Of a DNA stretch of 64,000 nucleotides, positions 1-9,564 are shown one piece after another. The translations under genes and the position numbers were made by a program. Source of the DNA: Mytilus galloprovincialis (lineage: Eukaryota > Mollusca > Bivalvia > Mytilida > Mytilidae); the NCBI RefSeq assembly GCF_965363235.1, contig NC_134851.1, positions 23,423,847-23,487,846 on the forward strand, given 5' to 3'. Each line of letters begins with the position of its first letter. Position 1 is the first letter of the stretch. The notes beneath the pieces were generated by a model, which saw nothing but the letters and a program-made list of their open reading frames with translations, did not search any database and was not told the DNA's origin.

Positions 1-1548
1 TTATTCTATATAGTAAAACCAAATAAAAAAACAAATTATGCTTTAAATTCAAGGGAATACTTTTTTCTCTTTAAGAAGCGAAGTTTACCAACCAGACAAT
101 GTCTACAAATTGGTCAGACATGACCGAAATCGTTATTCGATTACCTATTGATGTTATTGCCACTGGTTTCATATTACCTTGAAAACTGTAACAGGCAGAT
201 AGAAACAGATCAGCCAAAATAAAATTTACAACTAGCCAAAATAAAATTTACAATTAGTCAAAAAAGCCAAAATCTTCTATCGACTCGTTATTGCCCTTAC
301 ATGATAATTTCAAAATCTTTTTAAAATGTTTAAAATTTGCTTATTACCTCGAAAACCATAGTAGATGAATACAAATTTTGAAAAGGAAAAATTATTACCT
401 GAATAGGATCTATAAGAATATCAAAATGGCTGAGATTGTCAGTAAAGGTTTAATGATGATTAAAAAAAGTCCATTGTTGAACATGCAGGTGAACAACACA
501 GGCTCTTCAGCCTAATGTTTGTTAAAGTTTTGATTTAGTTTTTTTCAAGATAAATTATTTTGTTTTTATCCGATGTATATATCTAAATGGATGGTACAAA
601 CTGGGGTTTCTTTCCTTAGGTATTGATGAATTGTGTTTGTTTTCTCGTTTGAATTGTTTCACATTTTTAACTTCATGCCTTTTACAGTTAACTATGCGGT
701 ATGGGTTTTAGTCGTTGTGAAGGCCGTACGGTGACCTATAGTTGTTAATGTTTGTGTCAATCTATTTTACTTGATGTTTTACGCGTATGGAAGTTTGAAA
801 GATTGAGTAAATATCAGAAATTAAAAAAGCAATGCACAGTTTGAATAATAGCCTTAAACCGTAAAACATGAAGAAAAATTCGCGAACTATAATTTCTCAA
901 ATCATGAAAAGGAATATCAGTAATCCTCAACATGTTTAACTTGTTCATTTAGTATTTCTTTCAAAATCATAAACTTATATAACAATAACACTCGTCAGAT
1001 ATACTTTTTGATCGAGTGAAGAACCATTAATTTCTAAATAAAATTTCAATAGTATAGCAAAAAAACTGAACCCAAGGCTTTAAAACTAAGGAAATCCATG
1101 AAAACAAACTGATGACCTCAAACGTTATAAAACAAAAGAATGAGTGAAAAACATCCGTCACATTCCTGACTTGGTACATGCATTTTTGCGACGAAAATGG
1201 TGGGTCAAAACTGGTTTAATAGCTAGACTAAATCTCCTACTTGTATGATAGTTGTTTAAAGTTCCTAATATTGAATAATGATACTATTGTTGGATTCATA
1301 CACTACTTTAAATCTGACCTTTTTTTTTCCAACAAGAGGTTATTATAATAATCTTGATGTATATGATAAATATACTACACGTATGGTGTTTTTAAACAGA
1401 TATAACCTATATAAACATCCGTAAATAGCCTATTTCCTCGAATCTTATGGTTAATTTATCTCGATCATTACTATATCATTTAATCATACAAGCAACATAA
1501 CTAATTACTAGTTACAATGAATCAAACAAGGCGCACAGTCAATTTTTG
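1..1548. other. Upstream intergenic sequence, no gene seen
   Basis: No exon-like open reading frame is visible. Two dispersed repeat copies can be made out. About 632-760 is a reverse partial copy of the mussel repeat that carries CCGTACGGTGACCTATA. About 1065-1245 is a diverged copy of the repeat with ATTCCTGACTTGGTACATGC, which also occurs at 22.9 and 28.9 kb. The remainder is AT-rich with nothing recognisable. Confidence 0.5.
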
Positions 1549-1594
1549 ATCAGAAAGCCCGAATTATCAAAGATTCAGCATCAAGGAAAAACAG
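1549..1594 (+). other. Candidate 5' non-coding exon upstream of gene A
   Basis: About 45 nt starting ATCAGAAAGC resemble 62157-62212 at roughly three bases in four. Both end at a usable splice donor (GTAAAG here, GTAAAT there). Gene A needs an upstream non-coding exon, because a splice acceptor lies two bases before its ATG at 7223. This block is in the right orientation, 5.6 kb upstream. No promoter motif is obvious. The assignment is inference; it could be a short shared repeat. Confidence 0.3.
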
Positions 1595-2057
1595 GTAAAG
1601 TAACCTAATATGATATGTTTTTTTTTTAGATATTTATATGCTTTTATACGGTTTCATCTATTGCAATTTTTTTACAAATCTGATCTATTTGTATAATAAA
1701 ATGTGAAATATGAATTCGAACTGAAAATACAAACTGTTTCTTAAGCAAGATCATACTATTGTAGTTAAGAAGAAAAAAACTTTATAACAAAAGCCACAAG
1801 TCTTAAACTCTTTCTTCAACAAATATTGTATTTCAAGGAATATAGGCAACAGTAGTAAATTATCCTTGTTCAATAGTTCTATATTTTTATATATATTATA
1901 TGACATGCATATTCTAAATCTAGACACTTTGTAAAATGCATTACAACGTTTAAAAATGCCTTCAAAATTCAGGCATTTTACACAGCAACGTAATCTTCTA
2001 GGGATTTTATAAAATGCCTGGAAAAATCGAAAGGCATAAGTGCCTGGCATTATTTTA

Positions 2058-2345
2058 TATAAAAAGAAGATGTGGTGCGAATGCCAATTAGACATCTATT
2101 CACAGGAGACCAATTGACATAGACATTAACAGCTGGTCACCGTACGGCCTTCAACAATGAACAAAACCCATACCGCATAGTCAGCTATGAAAGGAGGCCC
2201 CGAAATGACAAATGTAAAACAATTTAAACGAGAAAACTAAAGGCCTAATGTATGGAAAAAAAAAATGAACAAAAGACAAACATTTAACAACACATCTACA
2301 AACCGCAACCACTGTATTAGAGGCTCCTGACTCAAGACAGATTGT
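2058..2345 (+). repeat. Mussel dispersed repeat, GATGTGGTATGATTGCC family
   Basis: Reads AAGAAGATGTGGTGCGAATG, then CACCGTACGGCCTTCAACAA and a run ending near GGCTCCTGACTC. The same order of blocks recurs at 14150, 21424, 39262 (reverse) and 60575 (reverse). No coding sequence is seen. It is a non-autonomous element of unknown class, SINE-like or MITE-like. Confidence 0.7.
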
Positions 2346-2929
2346 TTTATAAAAAAAAACCAATTGAAAGCTTCAAACAACAGAGCAGTTTTTTAATGAT
2401 AATTACTGAACGTTTAATCTTGCAATATAAGAGTTGCAATAATTAAAAAAAAGTTTTACTGAATTTTTCCAAATTTATTCAAGCACAGAACTCGACAATT
2501 AAGTGTTATTTCTTAAAATGTTTGGATGATAGAACTGTTACACAATATTTTTACTGATTCTGACAAATACATTCATAGGCGAAAAATCTGGTTTATGCAT
2601 TTCAACCACATTTGGAGAAACCTGGATCATAGCATATTTAGCACTTTCATTACATTTTCTGATTAAACACTTTACATTAAACAACATTGAAGTTCGCAAT
2701 GAACTAGCACGTCTCACATAGACATCTTCGATTCTTATGTTTGAAAAAGATTCAAAGTACATTTCGAGATTAACCAACTGCAGATATAACCCATATAAAT
2801 TATAAACAAGAATGTGTCCCTTGTACACGGATGCCGCATCCGCACTATCACTTTTTATGTTCAGTAGACCGTGAAATTGGGATAAAAACTCTAATTTGGC
2901 ATTTAAATTAGAAAGATCATATCATAGGT

Positions 2930-3462
2930 AAAATTCCAATGCCATTTTCGCAAAGGAGTTCTTTTGCCAAATTTCGATGTGGTGTAGCACCACTAAGAAT
3001 AGAAACGGGGAGATTTGAAAAATTAATTTTAAAGATCGAGTCTGTGATAATTGTATGAATATTTTAGAAGATGAAGCCCATGTTATTTTATCGTGTCCTT
3101 TGTATGATGATTTTAGAAAAAAAATATTTGATGAAGCAACACATTTTAATAGTGATTTTATGTCTTATGATGATAAACAGAAATAAGTGTTTTTATTTAC
3201 AGATACTAATATGATTCGTAGCTGTGCCAAAGCCTGTAATCTTATTTTAAATAGACGTAGAAATGTTTTATACTGTAAATAATGTTAATGTCAATATGTT
3301 TTATAATAGATGCATTCTTTATATAATTTTTAATGTTATAGTCTCTTGTAATTCTGTACAGAATGGCTCTCTTTTTATATTTATATATTTTTACATTTAA
3401 TGTAATGTTGTATTATATATTATTGAGAGATGAGACTTAAATAAAATATTGAATTGAATTAG
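2930..3462 (+). mobile_element. LINE fragment, C-terminal end of ORF2 and 3' tail
   Basis: Conceptual translation gives a stretch beginning PMPFSQRSSFAKFRCG. After one frame change it continues as VCDNCMNILEDEAHVILSC, the Cys-Cys-His-Cys knuckle typical of the C-terminus of several non-LTR retrotransposons. It then reads CPLYDDFRKKIF and later ILNRRRNVLYC before a stop. An AT-rich 3' end with TTGAATTGAATT at about 3450-3462 looks like the LINE tail. The copy is 5'-truncated, with a frameshift near 3030 and an in-frame stop near 3185, so it is dead. The clade is not certain. Confidence 0.7.
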
Positions 3463-3640
3463 GTAACATGTGTACTACATTTCAAGTTGATTGGAATTCA
3501 ACTTCATCAAATACTACCTCGACCAAAAAGTTTAACCTGAAGCGGGACAGACGGACGAACGGAAGGACGAACGGACGGACGAACGAACAGACGGACGCAC
3601 AGACCAGAAAACATTATGCCCATAAATGGCGAATACAACT
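3463..3640 (+). repeat. Dispersed repeat with an internal GGACGAAC microsatellite
   Basis: The segment runs from ACATGTGTACTACATTTC to ATTATGCCCATAAATGGCG. It contains a degenerate array of ACGG/ACGA units at about 3544-3606. I recognise the flanking phrase TTTAACCTGAAGCGGGACAG from other bivalve repeats. The short open frame across it is repeat-derived, not a gene. Confidence 0.55.
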
Positions 3641-3659
3641 TTTTTTGTCTTAAAAATGC

Positions 3660-4830
3660 ATTAACTATTTGCTACTGAAAGCAAACAAACAACAACCATT
3701 CATTTGAAAACAAACTGCTTTTATCTGCTTCAAATGTTTCACTTCACTGTTTTGAGTCTGGATTTCCTAAAATGTTGTTCTAATGAAAGAGCAACCAATT
3801 CTCCTGCCATTTTGACAAAAAAATCAAATAATTTAATTACTATCTGAAATACAGAGTGAGTACAATCATACCTAACGTAGTTTCACTAAAATAACCCAGA
3901 TCATTAGACACGCAAACTTTCCCACCTGTTTTCTTTTAAAAAAATAACTATTTCTACCGAACCAGTAGTTTTTCATACTCTTGTCATATGCATCTCAATG
4001 ATATCGTTTTTCTACAAATTGCATAAAACAGAATTAGTCAATTCGATGATTTAATTTTTAATAAATTTTACAAATGTTTACAAACATAACTCTGATCAAG
4101 AATCTTATTGTATACGATTGATATAAAGTTTGAATAAATTCCAGTTATAATTATTGAATAATATTTTTAAAGTACTTTAATTGATAAAGGATTTTCATAA
4201 CATAACAACAAGAACAATTATGAAGTGTCTAAACTTGGCAGTCATAAAACATATTAATTTACAATGGCATGGCCTTTAATACAAAACGTAATATCAGATG
4301 GTCATCACTGTCTATTTAATATAAATATCTTATTTTGTCAAACGATATTTTCCAAGATCAAAGTCCAACTTTATTGTCAAGGAAGTTAACAACCTTGTTC
4401 TAATTTTAAATGGAAGAATTAATTAGGTCATCGTCATAATTATATCTGCCAAGAAATCTTTACAAAATTTGATTTACGGTAGATGGGGATTTGATTCAAA
4501 GGCTATTCTTAATATTCTGATAAAATGAAGTGTTTAGCAAAAATATGATAAAACGTATGAGTCACGGATTTTGTTTATGTTTTTCAAGCTACAGGTGCAT
4601 AGTCTTGCAAAACGTTTTGGTTTTGTAAGAAATGATATATGATAACACATAGCCTTTTTCTTTCAAAATTGTGAAATAAATTAAAGGAAATTACCTGTAG
4701 AATTTTAAATAAAAAATGAAAAAATTGTTCTTATAATGTGAATCTAGAATATAAAACTAGAAATTGGTGTCACAATACTAAAAAGAAGCAAATTTACACT
4801 AATAATTCTGAATTAATTCCCCAAGTATTA
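3660..4830. other. AT-rich intergenic sequence, nothing recognised
   Basis: I see no open reading frame of note, no RNA gene and no clear repeat in this stretch. Confidence 0.5.
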
Positions 4831-4868
4831 CTTAGATCATGGAAGTAATATTACTTCCATGCTTAGAT
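4831..4868. repeat. 24-bp perfect palindrome between 7-bp direct repeats
   Basis: CATGGAAGTAAT is followed directly by its exact reverse complement (4838-4861). CTTAGAT occurs immediately on both sides (4831-4837 and 4862-4868). The layout is that of a minimal foldback with a target duplication, or of a hairpin left at a repaired break. Confidence 0.8.
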
Positions 4869-5033
4869 GAAACAATTCAAATAAAAAACATGTCACCTAT
4901 TTGTAAAAGCTAGTCATTAACATAACACCTAACTCATAACATCAATTAGTTCTTACTCAACATAAATTTTTCAATATTTGTTGAAGACTTTTCTAGATTC
5001 GTTCCGATGATAACATTCTGGATGATATTTCCC

Positions 5034-5293
5034 TTAAGATGGTACCTAACACTACAGGGAGATAACTCTGTAAAGTCAGCTTAACGTTTTAATTACGTTG
5101 TGTTGTAAAAGGAATGTTAAGCTTCTCAATGATCAAAATTGGTTTTGTTCACCAGTGTAATTTTTCTGACAAAACGGTTGGTTCGAAATTTTTTAAATGT
5201 TCATATTTTTGTTAATGTATTTAGTTTGACAAAATTTTATGAAAATTAAACGAGCCAAATTAATTTTAGTGAAAGTGTTGGGTACCACCTTAA
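5034..5293 (+). mobile_element. TTAA-flanked MITE, piggyBac-like, copy 1
   Basis: The element is about 260 bp, starts TTAAGATGGTACC and ends GGTACCACCTTAA, so it has inverted ends of about 13 bp and TTAA at each side. An inverted relative lies at 48022-48294 in a gene B intron, with the same internal order (an ACACTAC block, ACAACACAACG/CGTTGTGTTGT and a GCTTCTCAATGATCAAAATT block). TTAA targets are typical of the piggyBac superfamily. It has no coding capacity. Confidence 0.7.
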
Positions 5294-5394
5294 ATTACAC
5301 AAATATTTACCTGTCAGTCACGGGCTTATAATCTGTAGACATTGCGAAAAACTTTATTATAAACTCACTTCTGGTTGTAAGGGTGACTGGAGAA

Positions 5395-5915
5395 TAGAAA
5401 TATCGTAACTACAGGTCTCCTTTAGATAAACTAAATAAATATTGCACTAAATGGCAGTTGAGTGTTAATACAAACAAGACTAAAATTCTAGTTTTTCAGA
5501 ATATTTATACAATCCCCACCCCTCTTGTTCAATAATAAATTTTTGCCTGAAGTTAAGGACTTTAAATTTCTAGGGAATATTATTAACTATAGGGGAAATT
5601 TTACAAAAACTACTGAAGAGCTGTCTAAAAAAGGCATTAAAGTTTTATTTTTATTAAAAAAAATGTATGTCCAATTTTAATTTTGTTCCCACTAATTTGT
5701 CATGTAAATTATTTGATACTCTTATAAGACCTATTATGACATACAACTCTGAAATTTGGTTTATGGATAATTTTCAGTCAGCTTTTAGGACATCTAATAG
5801 CGCTGCAGTAAATAATACATTTTGTGATACTCTTGCATTAGCAGAAAAATATCCCTTTGAGAAGTTTCATTCTAAATTTTGTAAAGCAGTATTAGGACTA
5901 GTATTAGTGTAAATT
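5395..5915 (+). mobile_element. LINE fragment, reverse transcriptase C-terminal part
   Basis: Translation gives LDKLNKYCTKWQLSVNTNK then TKILVFQ, matching the region after the catalytic YxDD box in many non-LTR reverse transcriptases. It continues as FLGNIINYRGNF, then LFDTLIRPIMTYNSEIWF and EKYPFEKFHSKFCKAVLG. The reading frame changes at least twice, so it is a dead fragment. It lies on the same strand as the C-terminal LINE piece at 2.9 kb but in the wrong order, so the two are separate insertions or a rearranged copy. Confidence 0.7.
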
Positions 5916-5919
5916 GACA

Positions 5920-6470
5920 TTGCGATAAGACGTATCACGGTACTTGTCTATCCCAAATTCATGTATTTGGTTTTGATGTTATATTTGTTATTCTCGTGGG
6001 ATTTTGTCTGATGCTTGGTCCGTTTCTGTGTGTGTTAGTTACATTGTAGTGTTGTGTCGTTGTTCTTCTCTTATATTTATGCATTTCCCTCAGTTTTAGT
6101 TTGTTACCCCGTTTTTGTTTTTTGTCCATGGGTTTATGAGTTTGAACAGCGGTATACTACTGTTGCCTTTACTCCTTCTGATCGACAGTAAAACCCTTGC
6201 TAAAGTGGGACGTTCATTTGTTTGTTCGGGATGAATCGAGTACGCAACCACGTCCAATCTAAATGGCGCTGTTAAATCCGATGGCTCATGTAGAAAGAGT
6301 ATATGATGCTCTCTGCACATTAAGAACCCTTGCGACAACTCATTGAGGGGTCCGAAGGTGGTAATTTTAAGGCCAAATTGCTGTCCCTATCCACTTTCTC
6401 CTCATTTTCTTGAGGCAGTCTGAATTTTCCGACCACCTTCCCAGACGGCCTCATTTTCAATATCTACCTA
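5920..6470 (+). repeat. Composite of dispersed mussel repeats, class unknown
   Basis: Two joined blocks that I recognise as frequent in mussel sequence: one around ATGTATTTGGTTTTGATGTT, and one around GTGGGACGTTCATTTGTTTG followed by CGCAACCACGTCCAATCTAA. Neither encodes a recognisable protein. The family is not identified. Confidence 0.45.
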
Positions 6471-7009
6471 TTAGATTATTATTTATCTGTTATTGTCCAA
6501 AACATGCATGCAATATTTGCAAATGGATGTTGATCAACCAACAATAAACCAATAGTGTTCAAAATGAAGGCACGCAGTTAACAATGGCGAGTTGATGGAC
6601 ATAAAGTTCAGTTGGTGCTACATGAAGTTTGTACGTGAATTCAAAAATACAAAGTTGTTATAAGGAGTACAGAGGCCCATCATGGGGTGTCCAAAAAATT
6701 GTTTGCCATTATAATAACATAATCATCAATATTTTTTTTAAACATGAAAATCAAATAATCCAAACTACAGTTCTAGATTATCATGAAATATTTGATATCC
6801 TAATCAATAATTACTAAAAAAAAAGACCCACAAGGAGACTCAGTACATGTGAAACAAATGAGGGGTTGGTATGCAATATGTTTTTTTCTTTAAATGTTCT
6901 TTTAAGGTTTTTGAGATAGAAACGGAACCATCAGCTGCCATCCACCCAAAACTCCTTAACTGTTTATAAAAACTGGAATTTTTGAAATATCAAGGCTTTT
7001 TTACACAAA

Positions 7010-7215
7010 GAATAAATTAACTTAGCTGTAACCTGTAGCTGGCAAAACCTTCAGGAACTTTTGGTTCTCAATGCTCTTCAACTTCGAACATTATTTGACC
7101 TTTGTAATTTTTTTAGGTTCGAGCGTCACTGATGAGTCTTTTGTAGACATAACGCACGTCTGATGCACATACAAAATTTTAATCATGGTATCTATGATGA
7201 GTTTCTTTATTTATT
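7010..7215 (+). repeat. Mussel CGAAACGCGCGTCTGGCG-family repeat next to gene A
   Basis: Blocks in order: TTAACTTAGCTGTAACCTG, CTCAATGCTCTTCAACTTCG, GCGTCACTGATGAGTCTTTT, ACGCACGTCTGATGCAC and GGTATCTATGATGAGTTTC. Other copies at 10.9, 21.3, 29.2, 31.4, 33.7, 36.2 and 53.7 kb share this order. The tail, GATGAGTTTATTTA in other copies, runs straight into the splice acceptor of the first coding exon of gene A. Confidence 0.75.
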
Positions 7216-7222
7216 TCTAGCA

Positions 7223-9564
7223 ATGGACGTTTTAAATAGAGCACAGACTGACCAGATGATTCAAAAATTGGCAGAAATGAGGGAGAGTGTCCTTAAAAAG
7301 TAGGTACCCCTAATTCGTAGAACAACGAATATAACTCTTTATCTGTTTTTGGTCATGGCGTTGTCAGATTTTTTTCGTCGTTCAGATGTTGTACTCACAG
7401 AACATAACTTATTTGTTAATTACCCTGCACAATGACGACTCTGAAAGTGTTTAAAAAGGCGTGCAAAATCTACAAACAATTCCAGAAAAAGCATATTTTA
7501 CATTTTAGATACTACAATGTAGTACAATGTATAACAAAAAGAAATGCAGCTTCGGTGGCTGTGTTTTCTAAGTAAGCACGAAATGTTAACACTAAGGTTA
7601 TATGTTCAAATCCTGTATATGGCAGGTGTGCTTGACTTTAATCTCAAATGAACAGAATTGTCAGTTTTTCTACAGAAGGTCAGTGGTTTTCTCCTAGCAC
7701 TCCGGCTTCTCAACAATACAAATAGTGGTGAAAGTAGCATTAAACATCAATTAATAAGGACCGGGTAGATATTATCAGAAAATTTCTACCAGATGTAATA
7801 AGGTTTTCAAATGTTATTTCATACTAGTCAGTGACACTGTGATTAGTTGAGTCTCGTTCAGAAAAAAAAATCACTTCATAAAACCGTTATTAACCTATCT
7901 TGTCAATAGATCTGTGTCCCAGGACTAATGGCATTCATTTCGTTAAATGATTTTGAACTAGTTTTAAACTGTGGTAAACAAATACCTTATTTTACTTATG
8001 ACACCTCATTAATAATTTATCCATTATCATCTGTTTTATCTTTACATTGTTCAACAATCGGAGATCAAACTGAGACTTGCATTTATAACACACTGATTGT
8101 TTTATTTTAGAAATGATGCGCCTTCAACAGAAGAACTATTTTTGAATGAAAGTATAACGAACGTTGAGACATACCTTAATATACTTTCAGATAGGTATGT
8201 TTATACTGTGTTTTTGTGTCGATTGGCGACAGACAAAACTGTCCTGTTTATGGCTAAACTTTTGCTCCCTTCCCCATTCTAACAGACATATTTTTATAAG
8301 TTCAGAAAATCTCAGACTTATTTCAGTTTTCGTCAATATTTCTTTACAGTTCTGTTTAAAATTTGCACATTAAAAATTATAACATTGTATTAGTGAGTCC
8401 ATCTTTCTTTAAAATCTTCAAAAGTTATCACATAGTTATTTTGGTAATGCTTCCGATACACGTCGCGTTCAATGGATAAACTATTTTACCGACCGTATAC
8501 CCTGGAATTACAACGATAGATGAACCAAGTCACCTGACGCGAAATATATGTACAGTATTTATAATAGTGAATCGAACCAAAAATTTCAAAATATTCAGAT
8601 TTATTATTATTTGTATTTAGGGATGTCATTGAGTATGACAAAGAAACTTTGGGAATTATTCAGCGATTGAAGCAGAATCTACGATTTCTATCAGAAAACA
8701 GGTAAGTCATGTAAGTAGTGGTTTACATTGTTTTGCTTTGGTTGTTGTAATAAAAAATTAAAATCCGCAACAATGTAGTACTGTATACTTCCGAATGCAA
8801 ACATAAACACTTGATGTATTTATACTTTTCGTACGCTCGTGAATCATTTACGTTTTTTGGAGGGTTTTAGAATTAACAAAATGAATAATTGAAGGCACTA
8901 AATGTGACCATTTTGTTTATTTTGGAGAAATTAAAAACCACAAAAAAAAAATTAATCAGAATTTTAAAGGGAAGTTTTCTTTATTTACGGATTGGAAGAG
9001 CGTGGAATCTAACCTTTCAAAATATTTATCAACGTCCAATGTAAATCATCGTCTTTAACTAAATGTGCTAGATTGAATACTAACTAAATTAAGGAAACAA
9101 ACGCTTGCTTAAAACATTTTACAGGGAAAGTAAAACTTGTCTTAAACTTTTGCGCATACCTGTTTACATTTGGTTTTAAATTGCTGTTAAAAGAAGATTA
9201 AACTGTAATTCAAGTTGTTAAAAGAGGAACCAAATATACCGAAGGGATTTTCAAAATCATTACTAGAAAACAATCTGTAAATGCCGTAACAAACAACGGA
9301 AAACGATCAAAAGAAAAAAAACAACATTATAAAAAGCACAACTAAAGACTGAATAATACGAACAAAACCGAAGTTGATATCAGGTGCCCCGGAATAAGGC
9401 TTTGAAATTCGGTAATATAATCATTTTACATAATTTCTTATAGATATTATTTTTTTTGTCATCTTCAGACACGCTAAATCAGACTTTGATTTCAAGATGA
9501 TGGTGGGCAGATTGACAGAAACCCTGAATACGATACTACAGAAAAGAAAAAAGTCTGACAGCAC
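7223..9564 (+). CDS. Gene A exons 1-4: N-terminal helical block
   Basis: Exons 7223-7299, 8111-8194, 8621-8701 and 9469-9564 encode residues 1-112. The start reads MDVLNRAQTDQMIQKLAEM, later SITNVETYLNILSDR, IIQRLKQNLRFLSEN and DFKMMVGRLTETLNTIL. Each exon carries roughly one amphipathic helix with Leu/Ile/Met in heptad-like spacing and there are few prolines, so a compact bundle of four or more helices is likely. I cannot assign it to a known family. It is well conserved in gene B, which suggests a constrained binding domain rather than a spacer. One exon per helix, all phase 2, is an orderly design. The donor of exon 1 is GTAGGT at 7300, not the AG|GT three bases later, which would leave an in-frame TAG. 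Confidence 0.8.

Noticed and set aside
3541-3606. GGACGAAC-type array as a possible CRISPR or satellite
   Set aside because: The units are 4 bp and degenerate, with no spacers. It is a microsatellite inside a dispersed repeat.
7300-7303. AG|GTACC as the donor of gene A exon 1
   Set aside because: It would leave an in-frame TAG. The GTAGGT three bases earlier keeps the frame and matches gene B.
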